Shown: positions 24,501 through 36,500 of the stretch, one piece after another | How positions within the stretch are numbered: position 1 is the stretch's first letter | Layout: the number at the start of each line of letters is the position of its first letter | NCBI RefSeq assembly: GCF_018139145.2 | Contig: NC_059472.1 | Location: 102,002,877-102,066,876, forward strand | Direction of reading: 5' to 3' | Origin: Gymnogyps californianus | Taxonomy: Eukaryota > Chordata > Aves > Accipitriformes > Cathartidae | DNA: 64,000 nucleotides | Notes under the pieces: model-generated | The model's input: the letters and a program-made list of their open reading frames with translations, nothing else | What the model was told of the DNA's origin: nothing | Databases searched by the model: none | Translations under genes and position numbers: made by a program

Positions 24501-27500
24501 TTACATCAATTGGTCAACATAGCTTTTCACTGTCCTTAAATTCATTTGTTGCAAATGCGGTTTCCCAAAATACTTTCAAGTTATTCACAGTCTACAGTTG
24601 CTCACTAAAAAAAAAAATATAAATTACACCCCAGTTTATATGCAGAATATGGGACAAATTCTCTAAATGACACCATTTTGTGGGACAAATTTCCATTTCT
24701 TTCTATTTATTTCAATGAAATGGCTCCCAATTTTCATGTTTTCCAAAGATACTAAAAGCCCAAGTTTCTCCTTACAGACACCCGGTTTAGGACTCTCTTA
24801 TGTGATAATTCTAGCCTACAAAAAATAGGCCCAAACATAAAGTATTCTTAAGGGAGTACTATTCCACAAAACATTACCAAGCAAGAGTAGATCTAGACTG
24901 GTGTAGCTGCACCTAATCTCATTCAGCTGTACACATTTGTATCCCAGGAAAAAAGAAAATTAAGCCAAGTCAAAATAATCCTTTCTCTGACATTAATTTT
25001 GTGATACATGATCAATGGCATGTTTATCAGGTGAAATAGTCTTCTGAATTTCCATTTTCTCTTTTGTTTTTGTTATCTCAACTTTCTCAGAAGTTGTCAA
25101 TAAAGTTTTGCATCCATACTAACCCATCCATCCATCCCTCCCTCCCTCCCTTGTTCTTGGAATGATGATTTTGTACTTCACTGGTGGTACTTTGTAAACA
25201 AATTGACACACACAAGCATGTGAGAAGTATATCACACCCCTACAGAACTTACCCCTGTGGCCTTCTCATTGTAGATTTGCTAAACAGCAGATCACCATAC
25301 GGCAACTTCTTAAACTTTTCTCTACCCACTGCAACATAAATTTGCCCATTCTCCAAGTCTGACCCATTCTGAACAAGTTTTCCACCTAAAGTGTAAAGTC
25401 TGAAAAATATGAAAATGCTTAAAATGAAAAACCTTAACATTCAGTTAGGTGTATTAAGAGCATTGAAAGCTATGTTAACCTAAACTCACTAAATCATGTT
25501 GAATTTCCAGATATGAAACCCAATACAGTACAGTGGATGCCATACAATCATCAGTCGCTACATAAAAAACAAAAGACAAGGAAAGACAGAGCAAAATAAT
25601 AATCTAAATCACATTTTATATAAAACTAATGAAGTATGAAGCACTATGACAAATGAAATACTCTCATAATTTCTAAAATGAAATAAATTACATTGTACTT
25701 AGAAGGCCTTTAATGCCTTTCCCCTGCTACCTTGGAAGGGATCTATTCCATGAGTTCCTGACCCCTCTCATACCAAGTTCCACCTCCCATCTGTGCTCTG
25801 GGCACTATGCAGTAACCTGGGAAGAACAGGGCATTCATGGCCCCACAACTGAAAACCCAGGACCTGTCCACCTAACACAGACCAAGTTGATAATATTGCA
25901 CTTATATTGTTATATTATATAGATCAGAAGGTTGGAACATGGCTGTACCTGGTGGGGTAAGTCTGGGAGTAGCAGGAAATACAATAAAACATTATAACAA
26001 GAAGCTGTGTATCTTAGGCACCTACAATACCAATAATTAATATGTCTATTACACCAGGTAGATTTTTACCACAATAATTTCTGTTTGTACACTTTACCAA
26101 GAAGGAAGAAATGCATTAGGGACTGGGGGCGGGGAGGGGCAGGGAGGGCAGTCAACACATTATTTCTACACTATCCCAATTAATTCATTGTCGAGTTTGC
26201 AATTTTATTTAAGGATGGTCAAAACAATGAGGAAGGAGGAAACATTCGATAATAAATAAGCTCTTTGCTATGAAGCATATTCCAAAACTGAACAATATTT
26301 ATACTTAATTAAAAAGTCAGTTCTGCATTTAAGTCTTTGTGCTGGTTTTGGCTGGGATAGAGTTAATTTTCTTCATAGTAGCTAGTATGGGGCTATGTTT
26401 TGGATTTGTGCTGGAAACAGTGGTGATAATACAGGGATGTTTTGGTTGTTGCTGAGCAGTGCTTACACAGAGTCAAGGCCTTTTCTGCTTCTCACACTGC
26501 CCCACCAGCAAGTAGGCTGGGGGTGTGCAAGAAGCTGGGAGGGGACACAGCCAGGACAGCTGACCCCAACTGACCAAAGGGATATTCCATACCTTATGAC
26601 ATTATGCTCAGCATATAAAGCTGGGGAAAGAAGAAGGAAAGGGGGGACGTTCAGAGTGATGATGTTTGTCTTCCCAAGTAACCGTTACGCATGATGGAGC
26701 CCTGCTTTCCTGGAGATGACTGAACACCTGCCTGCCGGTGGGAAGTGGTGAATGAATTCCTTCTTTTGCTTCGCCTGTGTGTGTGTCTTTTGCTTTACTT
26801 ATTAAACTGTCTTTATCTCAACCCACGAGTTTTCTCACTTTTACCATTCTGGTTCTCTCCCCCATCCCACCAGGGGGGAGTGAGTGAGCGGCTGTGTGGT
26901 GCTTAGTTGCCAGCTGGGGTTAAACCACGACACTCTTAAATGCAGGAATGTTGAATGGCTATCTTAATTGCCTTTCTAGAAGCCTTCTACAGGAGCTACT
27001 ATATGTACAGGAGCTACCATATCTGTTATTCATAAATTTCATCACAATGCAAGGAAATATAAAATGATATATACACCTATACAATGAACCTTTTGGGAAG
27101 AATATCAAGAGCCTGCCTTGAGAACACCCCTGACTTATAAAGTGCAATAATTTTCAGTTTAATAGAAAAAAGCTGCTTAAGTTCATACACACGGTGGCAC
27201 AACCTTGAATAAACACAGAAAAAAAAGATGCAGCTTATAGAACCAGGAATCACAGAATAGCCGAGGTTGGACATGATCTCTGGAGACCGTGCAGTCCAAC
27301 CACCCTGTGCAGAGCAAGAACAACTAGAGTAGGTTGCTCGGGGCTGTGTCCAGGTGTGTTTTGAATAACTGCAAGGATGGAGACTCCACAACCTCTCTGG
27401 GCAACCTGTTCCAGTGTTTGATGACCCTTACAGTAAAAGGTTTTTTTCCTTCTGTTCAAGTGGAATTTCCTGTATTTCAGTTTGTGCCCATTGCCTCTTG

Positions 27501-30500
27501 TCCTGTCACTGGGCACCACTGAGAAGAGCCTGGCTCCGACTTCTTCACTCATTCCCACCAGGTATTTACACACATGAAAAAGATCCCCCTGAGCCTTCTC
27601 TTCCCCAGGCTGCAAAGTCCCAGCTCTCCCAGCCCTCCTCACATGACAGGTATCTTCAAGCCCTTCATCTTCGTGGCCCTTTGCTGCGCTTCCTCCAGTG
27701 TGTCCATGTCTTTCTTATATTCCCCTCATGAAAGTACCTTGATTTTCTAGGTGCCTCCTGCCATATAGAAGTACCTTGGTTTTCTAAGTGCAAAGACTGA
27801 AAGTTCTCAAAGGTGAAATTGCAGGTTTTTAAAATCTTGATCACATTGCCAATCCTTTGTGAAGAGGTACGCTAACTCTGAAGCATCCCCTTTGTCTTAC
27901 TCATATTTACTTTTTAGTGCAAACATTTCACAGGCATGCCAGCAATTCAAAGAGCAATTTATGTTTCACTACCACACAGACAACATCAATTACACACAAA
28001 CAATGAAAATAAAATAAGCAATCTAAAAATCAGCAAGAAGCCTATTTCTGAATTAATCTCACTGCGTTCTGCTACATTATGTTCTGCTTTGAGGAACTCA
28101 GGGGAAAAAACAGCAAATCAGTGTACCACAGTTTAAGAACTGTTTTATATATTTGTATGGTGCTGCAGGTATATAAGGGTACATACAAACATGACTGTGG
28201 GTTTTTGTTCCTGATCCTCACTTTGCTTGTGTTTTAATGTTATATTTAATGCACAAAATTTGTTTGCTTAATATAACTCCCGAAAATGTTATGGATTATC
28301 TGGCAATCTCTAGTTGTATTTTTCACCCTGAAAAGAATAATCACAATAACTGAATCAAACATAATCAATCACTGAAGATGAAAGTGAAATTAAAAATGCA
28401 TTTTAAAAAAACGGAACTTCAAACAAATAAATAACTATCCACTTAACGAGCATCACACAAGTTTTGTAACACTTACTTCTGAAGCCTTCTACCCACCCAC
28501 CTGGCCACAACCATTCACAGACCAGCTGGGTTCCCTCTGGCAAGTATTATGCAACAAAGATGTCCTTGTGGTCACTTCTTCTGGTCACTGGGGGATGACC
28601 TAGGGCTTGCCCTGTAGGATGTCGGTAGACTTCCATTTTCCCTCCTGAATCCAAGCCAAAAAGTGGCAGGCAAAACAAAGCAAGCATAAAGGCTGACAAA
28701 GGAGACAGCAAAGACACAACTTGCGGGACCAATATCCCCAAATTCCCAGTTGCTGATGCACCAGGTACCTGCCCATCAGGTTGCTGTACCCCATCCTCAT
28801 GCACAATCTGGCAAGCAGAAAAGCTACTTTCTCATTGTCTCCTCTCTCATATTTCTTACTTACATCCCTATTCTGATGGGGATGATCAATAATTTTTTTT
28901 TAAAAAGCCACATGTGAAACTGCATAAGACTTGGCAGCTTTGTGTGTCTTAATAACATGGAAAAGAAAAACTGCCATATACATAATGCAGGTTCTCGTAA
29001 TTGCACTTACCCTTCTTTAAGGAGAAATTATATCTTCCCAGCATCAGTGGTCTTACAGGACCTCCCCTAATGCTAACATAGTTTCAGTAAACCCCAGCAA
29101 TTAATGTGTAACTTATTAAAGAACAATGATCACTTTACTAACGTATTTAATATGTATTCCTAGCATTTTAAGGAAAAGAAAATGAAAACTGGGTTAATAG
29201 AAAACCAGAAAAAGGAAAACATTAAATAATTCAAAATGTCATGTACATGATCTTATTTTTTAAAGGATTAAAACTGAGCACTGAAGGGAACTTCTCAAAA
29301 GCAAGCCTAGCTATGTACAGAATGATTTATGCTTTCGTGTACATCATTCAGTTTCACCAGGGAGTGACACCAAGTAATGAGAATAAAATGTGAAAGGTTT
29401 TTAAATTGCTGAACAACCTGAGAGCAGAAAGAATTGGTATGCTGTAAACAGCTGTTACTTTGCTCACTTCTGAGTTACACTAGCTGAGAATCAGATCCAG
29501 AAAGCTGCAACACGTGTCGAGGTTTACTTTACTGCAAGTAAAAGTGCTAAGTAGCCAGATAATAGGAGCAAAAAAATGCAGGGCTGAGAGGAAAAATTAG
29601 ATGAGAGTTAATAGTCAACAGATAGCATTACCTTAATCTTTTATCGTCTGTATCAGCTCTGGGAAAGCAGTCAGAACTGAAAGACTACCTTATCTTCACT
29701 GATTTGAGAAAGATTTTGCAAGCTTAGCCTCAGACATTGCGTAAGCTGTGAAGAATGATTTTCCACAAAAGGCCCTTTCCCATCTGAGGAACGGATTTCT
29801 GTAATGTGCTCTGCATGGGGCAACACTGGAATGTCAGTAATTTGCCTGTACACACCTTGGCAGCCTGCTTACACTGCAATGTTTCTCATGGAAACTGCAT
29901 ATATCATTTTGCTCTAAAACTTCCATCGACTACCAAATCCTATTTTAGAGAGCTTATTTTACATTGTAAAAGCCTTAAGGGACTGAAAATTACCTATCCA
30001 AGAGGTCACCTCCTATTCCTGGGATACCACAACAACTCAGACCAGCTGAGATACTGGAACTGGCAAACCCCCGACTACAACTTTGGCCTTGGCTCTTACT
30101 AGAAGGCTCAGCTGGCTGAGTATAAAGCACATCCTAGTCATAGCACAGGTCTTCAAAAAACCAAAGAATCTATAATATTTTCCTTGAAATTATTTGCCCC
30201 AACGAATTTAAAGAACTACCAAAATTAAAAGGTAACACGGATCGCATCGATTATTGCACATTCCAAACATGTTCACCAACTTTACCATGCTCATTTATTT
30301 TATTCTGACATGTAACTTAATTATTAATACTAAATATATTGCATTATTATTGTATTATTACATGCCTGCTAACTAAATATTTAATCAAGAAATAACATTT
30401 GAAACAAATTGAGGTCTGTCTTTTTTTTAAATAGCAGTTGAAATGAAGGAGTCAGTGTATTTCCATTTTGTGGCTGTTTGATGTATTTTAATTTTCTTCT

Positions 30501-33500
30501 AGTGGAATTTCCAATGAAGCAGGAATGATCCATTATATCTACCTATGGAGTTTTAAAAACATATCTGTGCACATGAAATGTATCTTGCAAATATTCAGCT
30601 TCCTGATACCTGTGAACAGCTCCACTTCTGAGGGTAACTTTTCCTGTAACCATTTCAAGAATATGATCCCAGTGATTCAGTGTTTTCCTGGGAATGAGGA
30701 GGCGCACTACAGGGCTAATAAGGTCTCCGTTAGCAATCAGGCTGAAATAAAGCAAAGTAAAATAATTTGGAGGAGCATTTTAAACAAAACTCATCTGAAG
30801 TTAAGACACCACCACCCCATCCCCCCCAAAATGGCACTTCACTAACCGAAAATTCTACTTACAAAATAGTGTAGGGTTCCTGGAGTGGTTTTCGAAACCG
30901 TGCTGACACAGTGATTCTACTGTGAGTAACCGGCTTGACCTGCAAGGACAAAAAGAATTAGAAATTGCTCAGTCTTCACATTGGGAGAGAGTTTGCCCTG
31001 ACCACCACCAGCAAGGGGGGCAGCGTATCTGCAGAAAGAAGTTCCTGTTTTAAAAACATGCATTCTATTCCATTCCAGCTTCACCTTCTACAAAGCATAC
31101 ATAATTACTGCTGCAGTTTTATATACATGTTGAATAACAACCACAGCATAGTATACCACAGTGCAGCATGGCACAATGTACGGTTTCCACTGAGAGGTCA
31201 GAATTGTATAGACATCTTTGGTGACTTCTCAGCTGTTGTTCCTAGAGACCCAAAGCAACACTCTCAAATGCTGTTCTTGCTTTCTTAGTCTTTACTGCTC
31301 ATAACCATGGCCCAGCCAATTAAACCGTCTCCTCTTTTTAACAATAAATGCCATCTCTAGGTCTCTCTGCTATTATGCAATAAGTACTTTTACTCTTGTA
31401 CAGGTCTTTACATCCAAATCCATCAGTGATTTATAAATGTTGCTGAATACTATGCTCATTTTAGGGCAATGACTCACAAGTGAGGTGAACTGCAGATTTA
31501 TAGCGCTCAGAATAAAACACAGGCTACTTAATTCCCAGCATTATTCCCTGTACTCTTTTGAACAGACACTGTATTGAGATCAATCAGGTGGCTCAATATT
31601 GTCATTATACTGAACAGAAAGTTAAGCAATACCACCTAGCTAGGATTCCCTATTGCATTTATACACACCCTTTCAAATTAAAAAAAAAAAAAAAAAAAAA
31701 GGATAAACCCAAACTCCAAAATCATTAGGAAGATTTTTTTAATTCTCCATAATTAGCAAATCAAAATAAGGTATCAAACCCAAACAAACATTCAAAAGTC
31801 ATAGTACATGCATTAACAAGTTGGCTACCTTTCTAAAAAAGACTGTAAAAGCTTAAAGGATTAAATAGCCGGCATGCAGAGAGACTTGCTTTCAAATAGA
31901 TGTACAAAGTTTATTTAAACTGGCAATGTTCCAGTCACTATGTAAAGCAGTCTAATGATGTAATGGTTTGCAGCTTTATCACATTCTGTGCTAACTTAAC
32001 CAATACTTCTCATTTAATTCATGGAAAATGGTATGGGCTCCAGTGCTTTAATTCCTTGCTTGGATTTTCACACAAATTCATTTAGTACTGACAGGACTGC
32101 TTTCCAGATCTTTCTCTTGTATACACTGAAAAAAGTAAGAGAGGTGCTTAACCTACTAGATATTCCAAACTGGCTAAAAATTATTATTAAAATAAACAAA
32201 TCTGACTTCCCACATAACCCAAAGAACCTCACACAGCAAATTCTGCACCAAGCACATAAATTCTGGAGCTAAGATAGCTATCTTAGGGAAAAAGTAACCA
32301 ACAAAACAAAAGCAAAACTGGCATTCCTTGATGTACAATCACTTCAAATGAAAGACAGCAACAGGTAAGTCTGTTGAACAAAATCTGTTCTCAATGTCTG
32401 CTAAAAAAGAAGCGTATCTATTCTGAATTCAACTCACTTCAGCTTCTTGCCTTTCTCAAAGGCCCTTGTGGGCAGTGTAGCCCTCCCAATTTTCCTTTTT
32501 CTGAGACTCAGAGGACATGGAAGCCTACAGTGGTCATGGACGGAGGAAGGCAGAGTTAGCCTTTGCACAGCAAAGTGACTAAACAGAAGCAATCAGCAGC
32601 AGTAGGGGCATGGTGATCTGAAGCTCAGTACAAAGCGATATTTTGGCCAGAGACTTCCACAAGAGGAGAGACAGCACGAAAGACGTTACTGCCGCATTGT
32701 GCCAGCAGTGCTTGTGGACCAGACTAGGAAGCAGGCTCCTGGAATGGCTGGGGACCTTCCCTTTACTCAAGCAATTTACTAGGCAGTGTATTTACTCCTT
32801 AAGATCTACTTCGTAGATATATGTTTGTCTTGGCCTCATACAATGAGAAATTTTGTAGCAGACTGTACATAAGCTATGCCTTAATGCCTAAGGTAATTGC
32901 AATTCACAGACTTGCTGTTAATTCCAGTATGCTCTGAATTAGGTGGAAGATTCGCACCTACTACTACAGGCTTGAAAACAGATTAAGAGGTTGTTATTAT
33001 ACAGCTCATTAGGGGAGGCAAAGAAATTTTTGGAGACTGCCAAATAATTTAGGAGCTCAGCCATTCTTGCAGAAACATTTAAAGCACATTTTTCAGAGCA
33101 TAACTGGTCATTTATGTTATCAAAATTTGAGATGAAAATTTACTGAGTCTCTAGGAAGAAAAGGAAAACACACCTTAAACTGCAACATCTGAAAACATTT
33201 CTATTGCTGTTGTCAGCCATTAAGGGTTATTTGCCCAATGTAAGCAACCTAATAGAGAGCTTCAGAATACAGAAGAAATAAGGTAACTTTCTAAAGAGTA
33301 TGCTACTGAAGGCTGAGGCAATACTGATATACTTCCATAGCATCAGGTCCTAATATTTAGGCTCCAAACACAGGTTGCATCCAAAATGGGAATGACTTAA
33401 CTTTGGCTGCCCTTACACCCTTCTGCATAGCTGCTAGGTTGCCAGGCTAATCCCCTATAAAGTATTCAATATATAACTAGTAAAGCCTTATATCACTTTT

Positions 33501-36500
33501 TCTAAAAGTTGATTCTTCATCCATTCCTGATGCTCACTTATGCTGTTGATACCTATGCTCAAGATCTCACACACTCCAAACAGTCCATCAAACTAAGTTC
33601 TCTGATCCAGTCTGCAACACTCAGGTTTCAATGATCCACATGTTACTGGAACTAGTTAGAAAGCATTCGCTAAGCATAAAGGAGCCCTTTAGGATAGTCC
33701 CAGGTGTGCCCAGTTATTCAGTTGTTCCTGCAAGCTGATGAAACCATTGATTTAGATGTAGGCTCCTCAGAAGGCCATCATGTTATTGCATGCAGCCCAG
33801 TCACTGGGCCCCTGAGAAAACAAGCAACCTGACAGATGTTAAGAGCTCCCTTATTATTTGAAGGATTGTATTTCTGCCAGTAATAGATACTGCGGCATCA
33901 GCTTGCAAGTCTGTCTTTTGGGTTACTCTCTCCAAGAGTCATTAATATTTCTGGCAGCCTTCTGTGGCCTAAGAAGTCAGCCTTGCTCTTAAACAAGCAA
34001 ACTGCAGGGGACTGTATGGTGGGACCAGCTTGGGCAGAGACTTAATATTTGTCTTTTCTACCTAAACATGGCCTAAATCAGAAAAAAATATAATCTTGTG
34101 TTGTTTTGCTAAGCATGTTTAAATCAAATGTACCTCCCATATTAAAAGGCGAAAAGAATACATTAGCTCAATATTACATTTGCTAACATAACACCACAAA
34201 AATCAGTGCATGGAAACACTAAGATGACTATGACACTATTGAAACATGCACAAGTATTTAGCACAGTGCATAGACAAGACCTCAGTTTCTGGGAGCTTGG
34301 AACAGAGTAGCCCAGACTAAATTAAGCAGATGCTGGACCACGCACGGTGTCACAGAACTCTCTGAAGAGTCTTTTGCAACACCTCACATGAACAGCGGGG
34401 GCAAGCATACTGCACCTTTTCTTGGGGTCCACATGCTCTTAGGCAGATGTTTAGGCTATCGTTGTTTGTCTGGAAGAGGAGGGATAACTAATGTCTTTGG
34501 GACAGCTTGCCTCCTGAAGCCATGTTTTACACCTGATCTGCTTGAGGGGCCAAAAGAAAGATAAACACTTTATATTCATCCAGGACACAGGGACACTCTG
34601 ATGCTGCAAATAAGAAAGAGGAAAAGAGAAAATAAATATATAAATTATAAGAAAGTTTACAAAAACAGAGGGAAGTGCCTGTACAGGGGTGCTGCAAATG
34701 AACTGTGTGCAACACCTTTAATTTTGAAGCTGGCAAGCATGCAGGCATGCAAGCAACTACAATATAGTATAATATAGTATTCCACAATGCACAAGAGATA
34801 ACTCTTACAGCTGCCCAATGTATGTTCTGACTACAGCATAGTATATCAAGCTCTCCAAGTACAACAGTGCAAAAACTCAGCACAAGCAACCCTAGCCTGC
34901 TCTGAAGCCACCTTTTTAAAAAACAGTTTGGCTAGATCTACACTGCACTGTGATTTAAAAAAAAAGGAAAAAAAAAAAACCAAAAAATCCCCACGCTATA
35001 CACCATTCTTCTAATTAACCTGACTGTCCTGTTCATTTTTTTTTTTTTTTGGCACAGTCTTCAAGCTACTACCTCATAGAGTTTAGAACAACTTCTGTCT
35101 GACCAATGTTAAACTATTTATGGTTATGAAAAGCAAGCCACATAATTTCAATATACAGAAGTATACTTTAGTAAAAGACCAAGTGCTCAGTCACTGTAAA
35201 TCAATCTAGTTCCTTTGAAGTATATGGAGTTATGCCAAACCACCCCACCGGAAGACCCGATCCAGGATTTAATTAAAGAATACATGTTTCTGCTCCTATT
35301 ATGTTTGTAGGAGGTACCACAGTGCCGCAGTGTCTGGAATAGCCTGACCCCTCTGGCACTGCAGAGTTACATATTAAGAACGATGTGGTCTTGGCTGAAA
35401 GTTTGTGCTTACATTAAGAGACCAGCATCACTAGCCCCCTAAACCCTTTATTTTCTTTTAATTTCACCAGCCACATTCTCAGCTGATGTAAATCAGCACT
35501 TTCCCATTTACGTCAGCAATTGTAAGCAGATTTACATTAATCAATGGTCTGGCCCCATTATGATTTTATCTTTAAATTTCGTATATTTTCAGTTTGTTTG
35601 AAAAGACCCATTCAGGGGCAGCTTCCATATCCTACTGACAAATGTTGCCAACATTTCATAATTTGTGATGAGATACTCATCTGAGGTATTACACAACAAC
35701 ATACAGCAGCAACACAAAGTATTTAGAGGAGGAAGGAGAAAGCATTATATCAGTTGAAACTCAGAGGGAACTTTAAGTAAGCTGGAGACAATCAATCAAG
35801 TGAGAATTTGCAAGGCAACAAGAGCTAAACACAGTTGGAAATATTCCATGGGATCACAGATACGCAAAACCACCATAATTTTTACCTTTCCATTCTACAA
35901 AGAATTAGTTATCTCCCACAGCGCCTCTTACACCAACAGCAGTGTGGATCTTTCTTGCTTCAGAGAGGAGTTACCACCTGTGAAATAAGTTTGCAAAGCA
36001 CCTTGCAGAGTCTTGGAAAAACAAAGCAGCTAAACTCAACACAGGCTAGGTTCTGGCAGTGGGGATCGATCTGCAGTGTTTGAGATCTCTGTAAACACTC
36101 GAAGTTCAGAATACATTCTACAAAGAGTGTCTTAGAGCCCAGCTTTCATCTTCAGTCGTAATTCACTGTGGTTGAATTTGTGTTGCTGAATGTTAGCTGC
36201 AGCTGAGTGCCTCCTAACATCCCTTTGAAAACACAAAGCCAAGATGCAGATCAGCATCTAACTGAAACATGGTAAAAAAATCCACACCCTCACAGCTGCT
36301 TTATAACAACATTCTACACCTTTTTCCCTTATACTAAAAAATATGCTAAATATTCACAAAATTTAACAAACACAGACAAAACACTTAGCAAACATATACA
36401 ACACATTGCATAATCTACTTTAGGTACTTACATCTTCCACTGTTGACTGTTGGAAAAAAAACAAAACAAAATGATCAGCAGCCAAACCATTACCTCAGGT

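Larger units (their letters stand above)
25400..30609 (-). other. DCDC2: DCDC2 intron 4
   Basis: Intron of 5210 bases with GTATCA donor (weak match) and ATTTTTCAG acceptor. It contains a G-run cluster (26125-26148), solo LTR copy 2 (26338-26932) and a CR1 tail (about 27248-27722). I see no coding content in the rest. Confidence 0.88.

Noticed and set aside
17437..26694. Twin 99-codon frames (17437-17736 and 26395-26694) that look like a conserved small protein
   Set aside because: They are the same position of two copies of one LTR; the similarity is that of the LTR DNA.
17387..26932. A full-length provirus with two LTRs
   Set aside because: The 8.4 kb between the LTRs is DCDC2 intron and exons 5-7, with no gag, pol or env sequence.
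27250..27731. Open frames of 105 and 130 codons
   Set aside because: They lie inside the CR1 tail, which is outside the CR1 coding part.
31680..31700. Tail of a processed retrocopy
   Set aside because: No gene-like sequence precedes the A run and no target-site duplication is visible.
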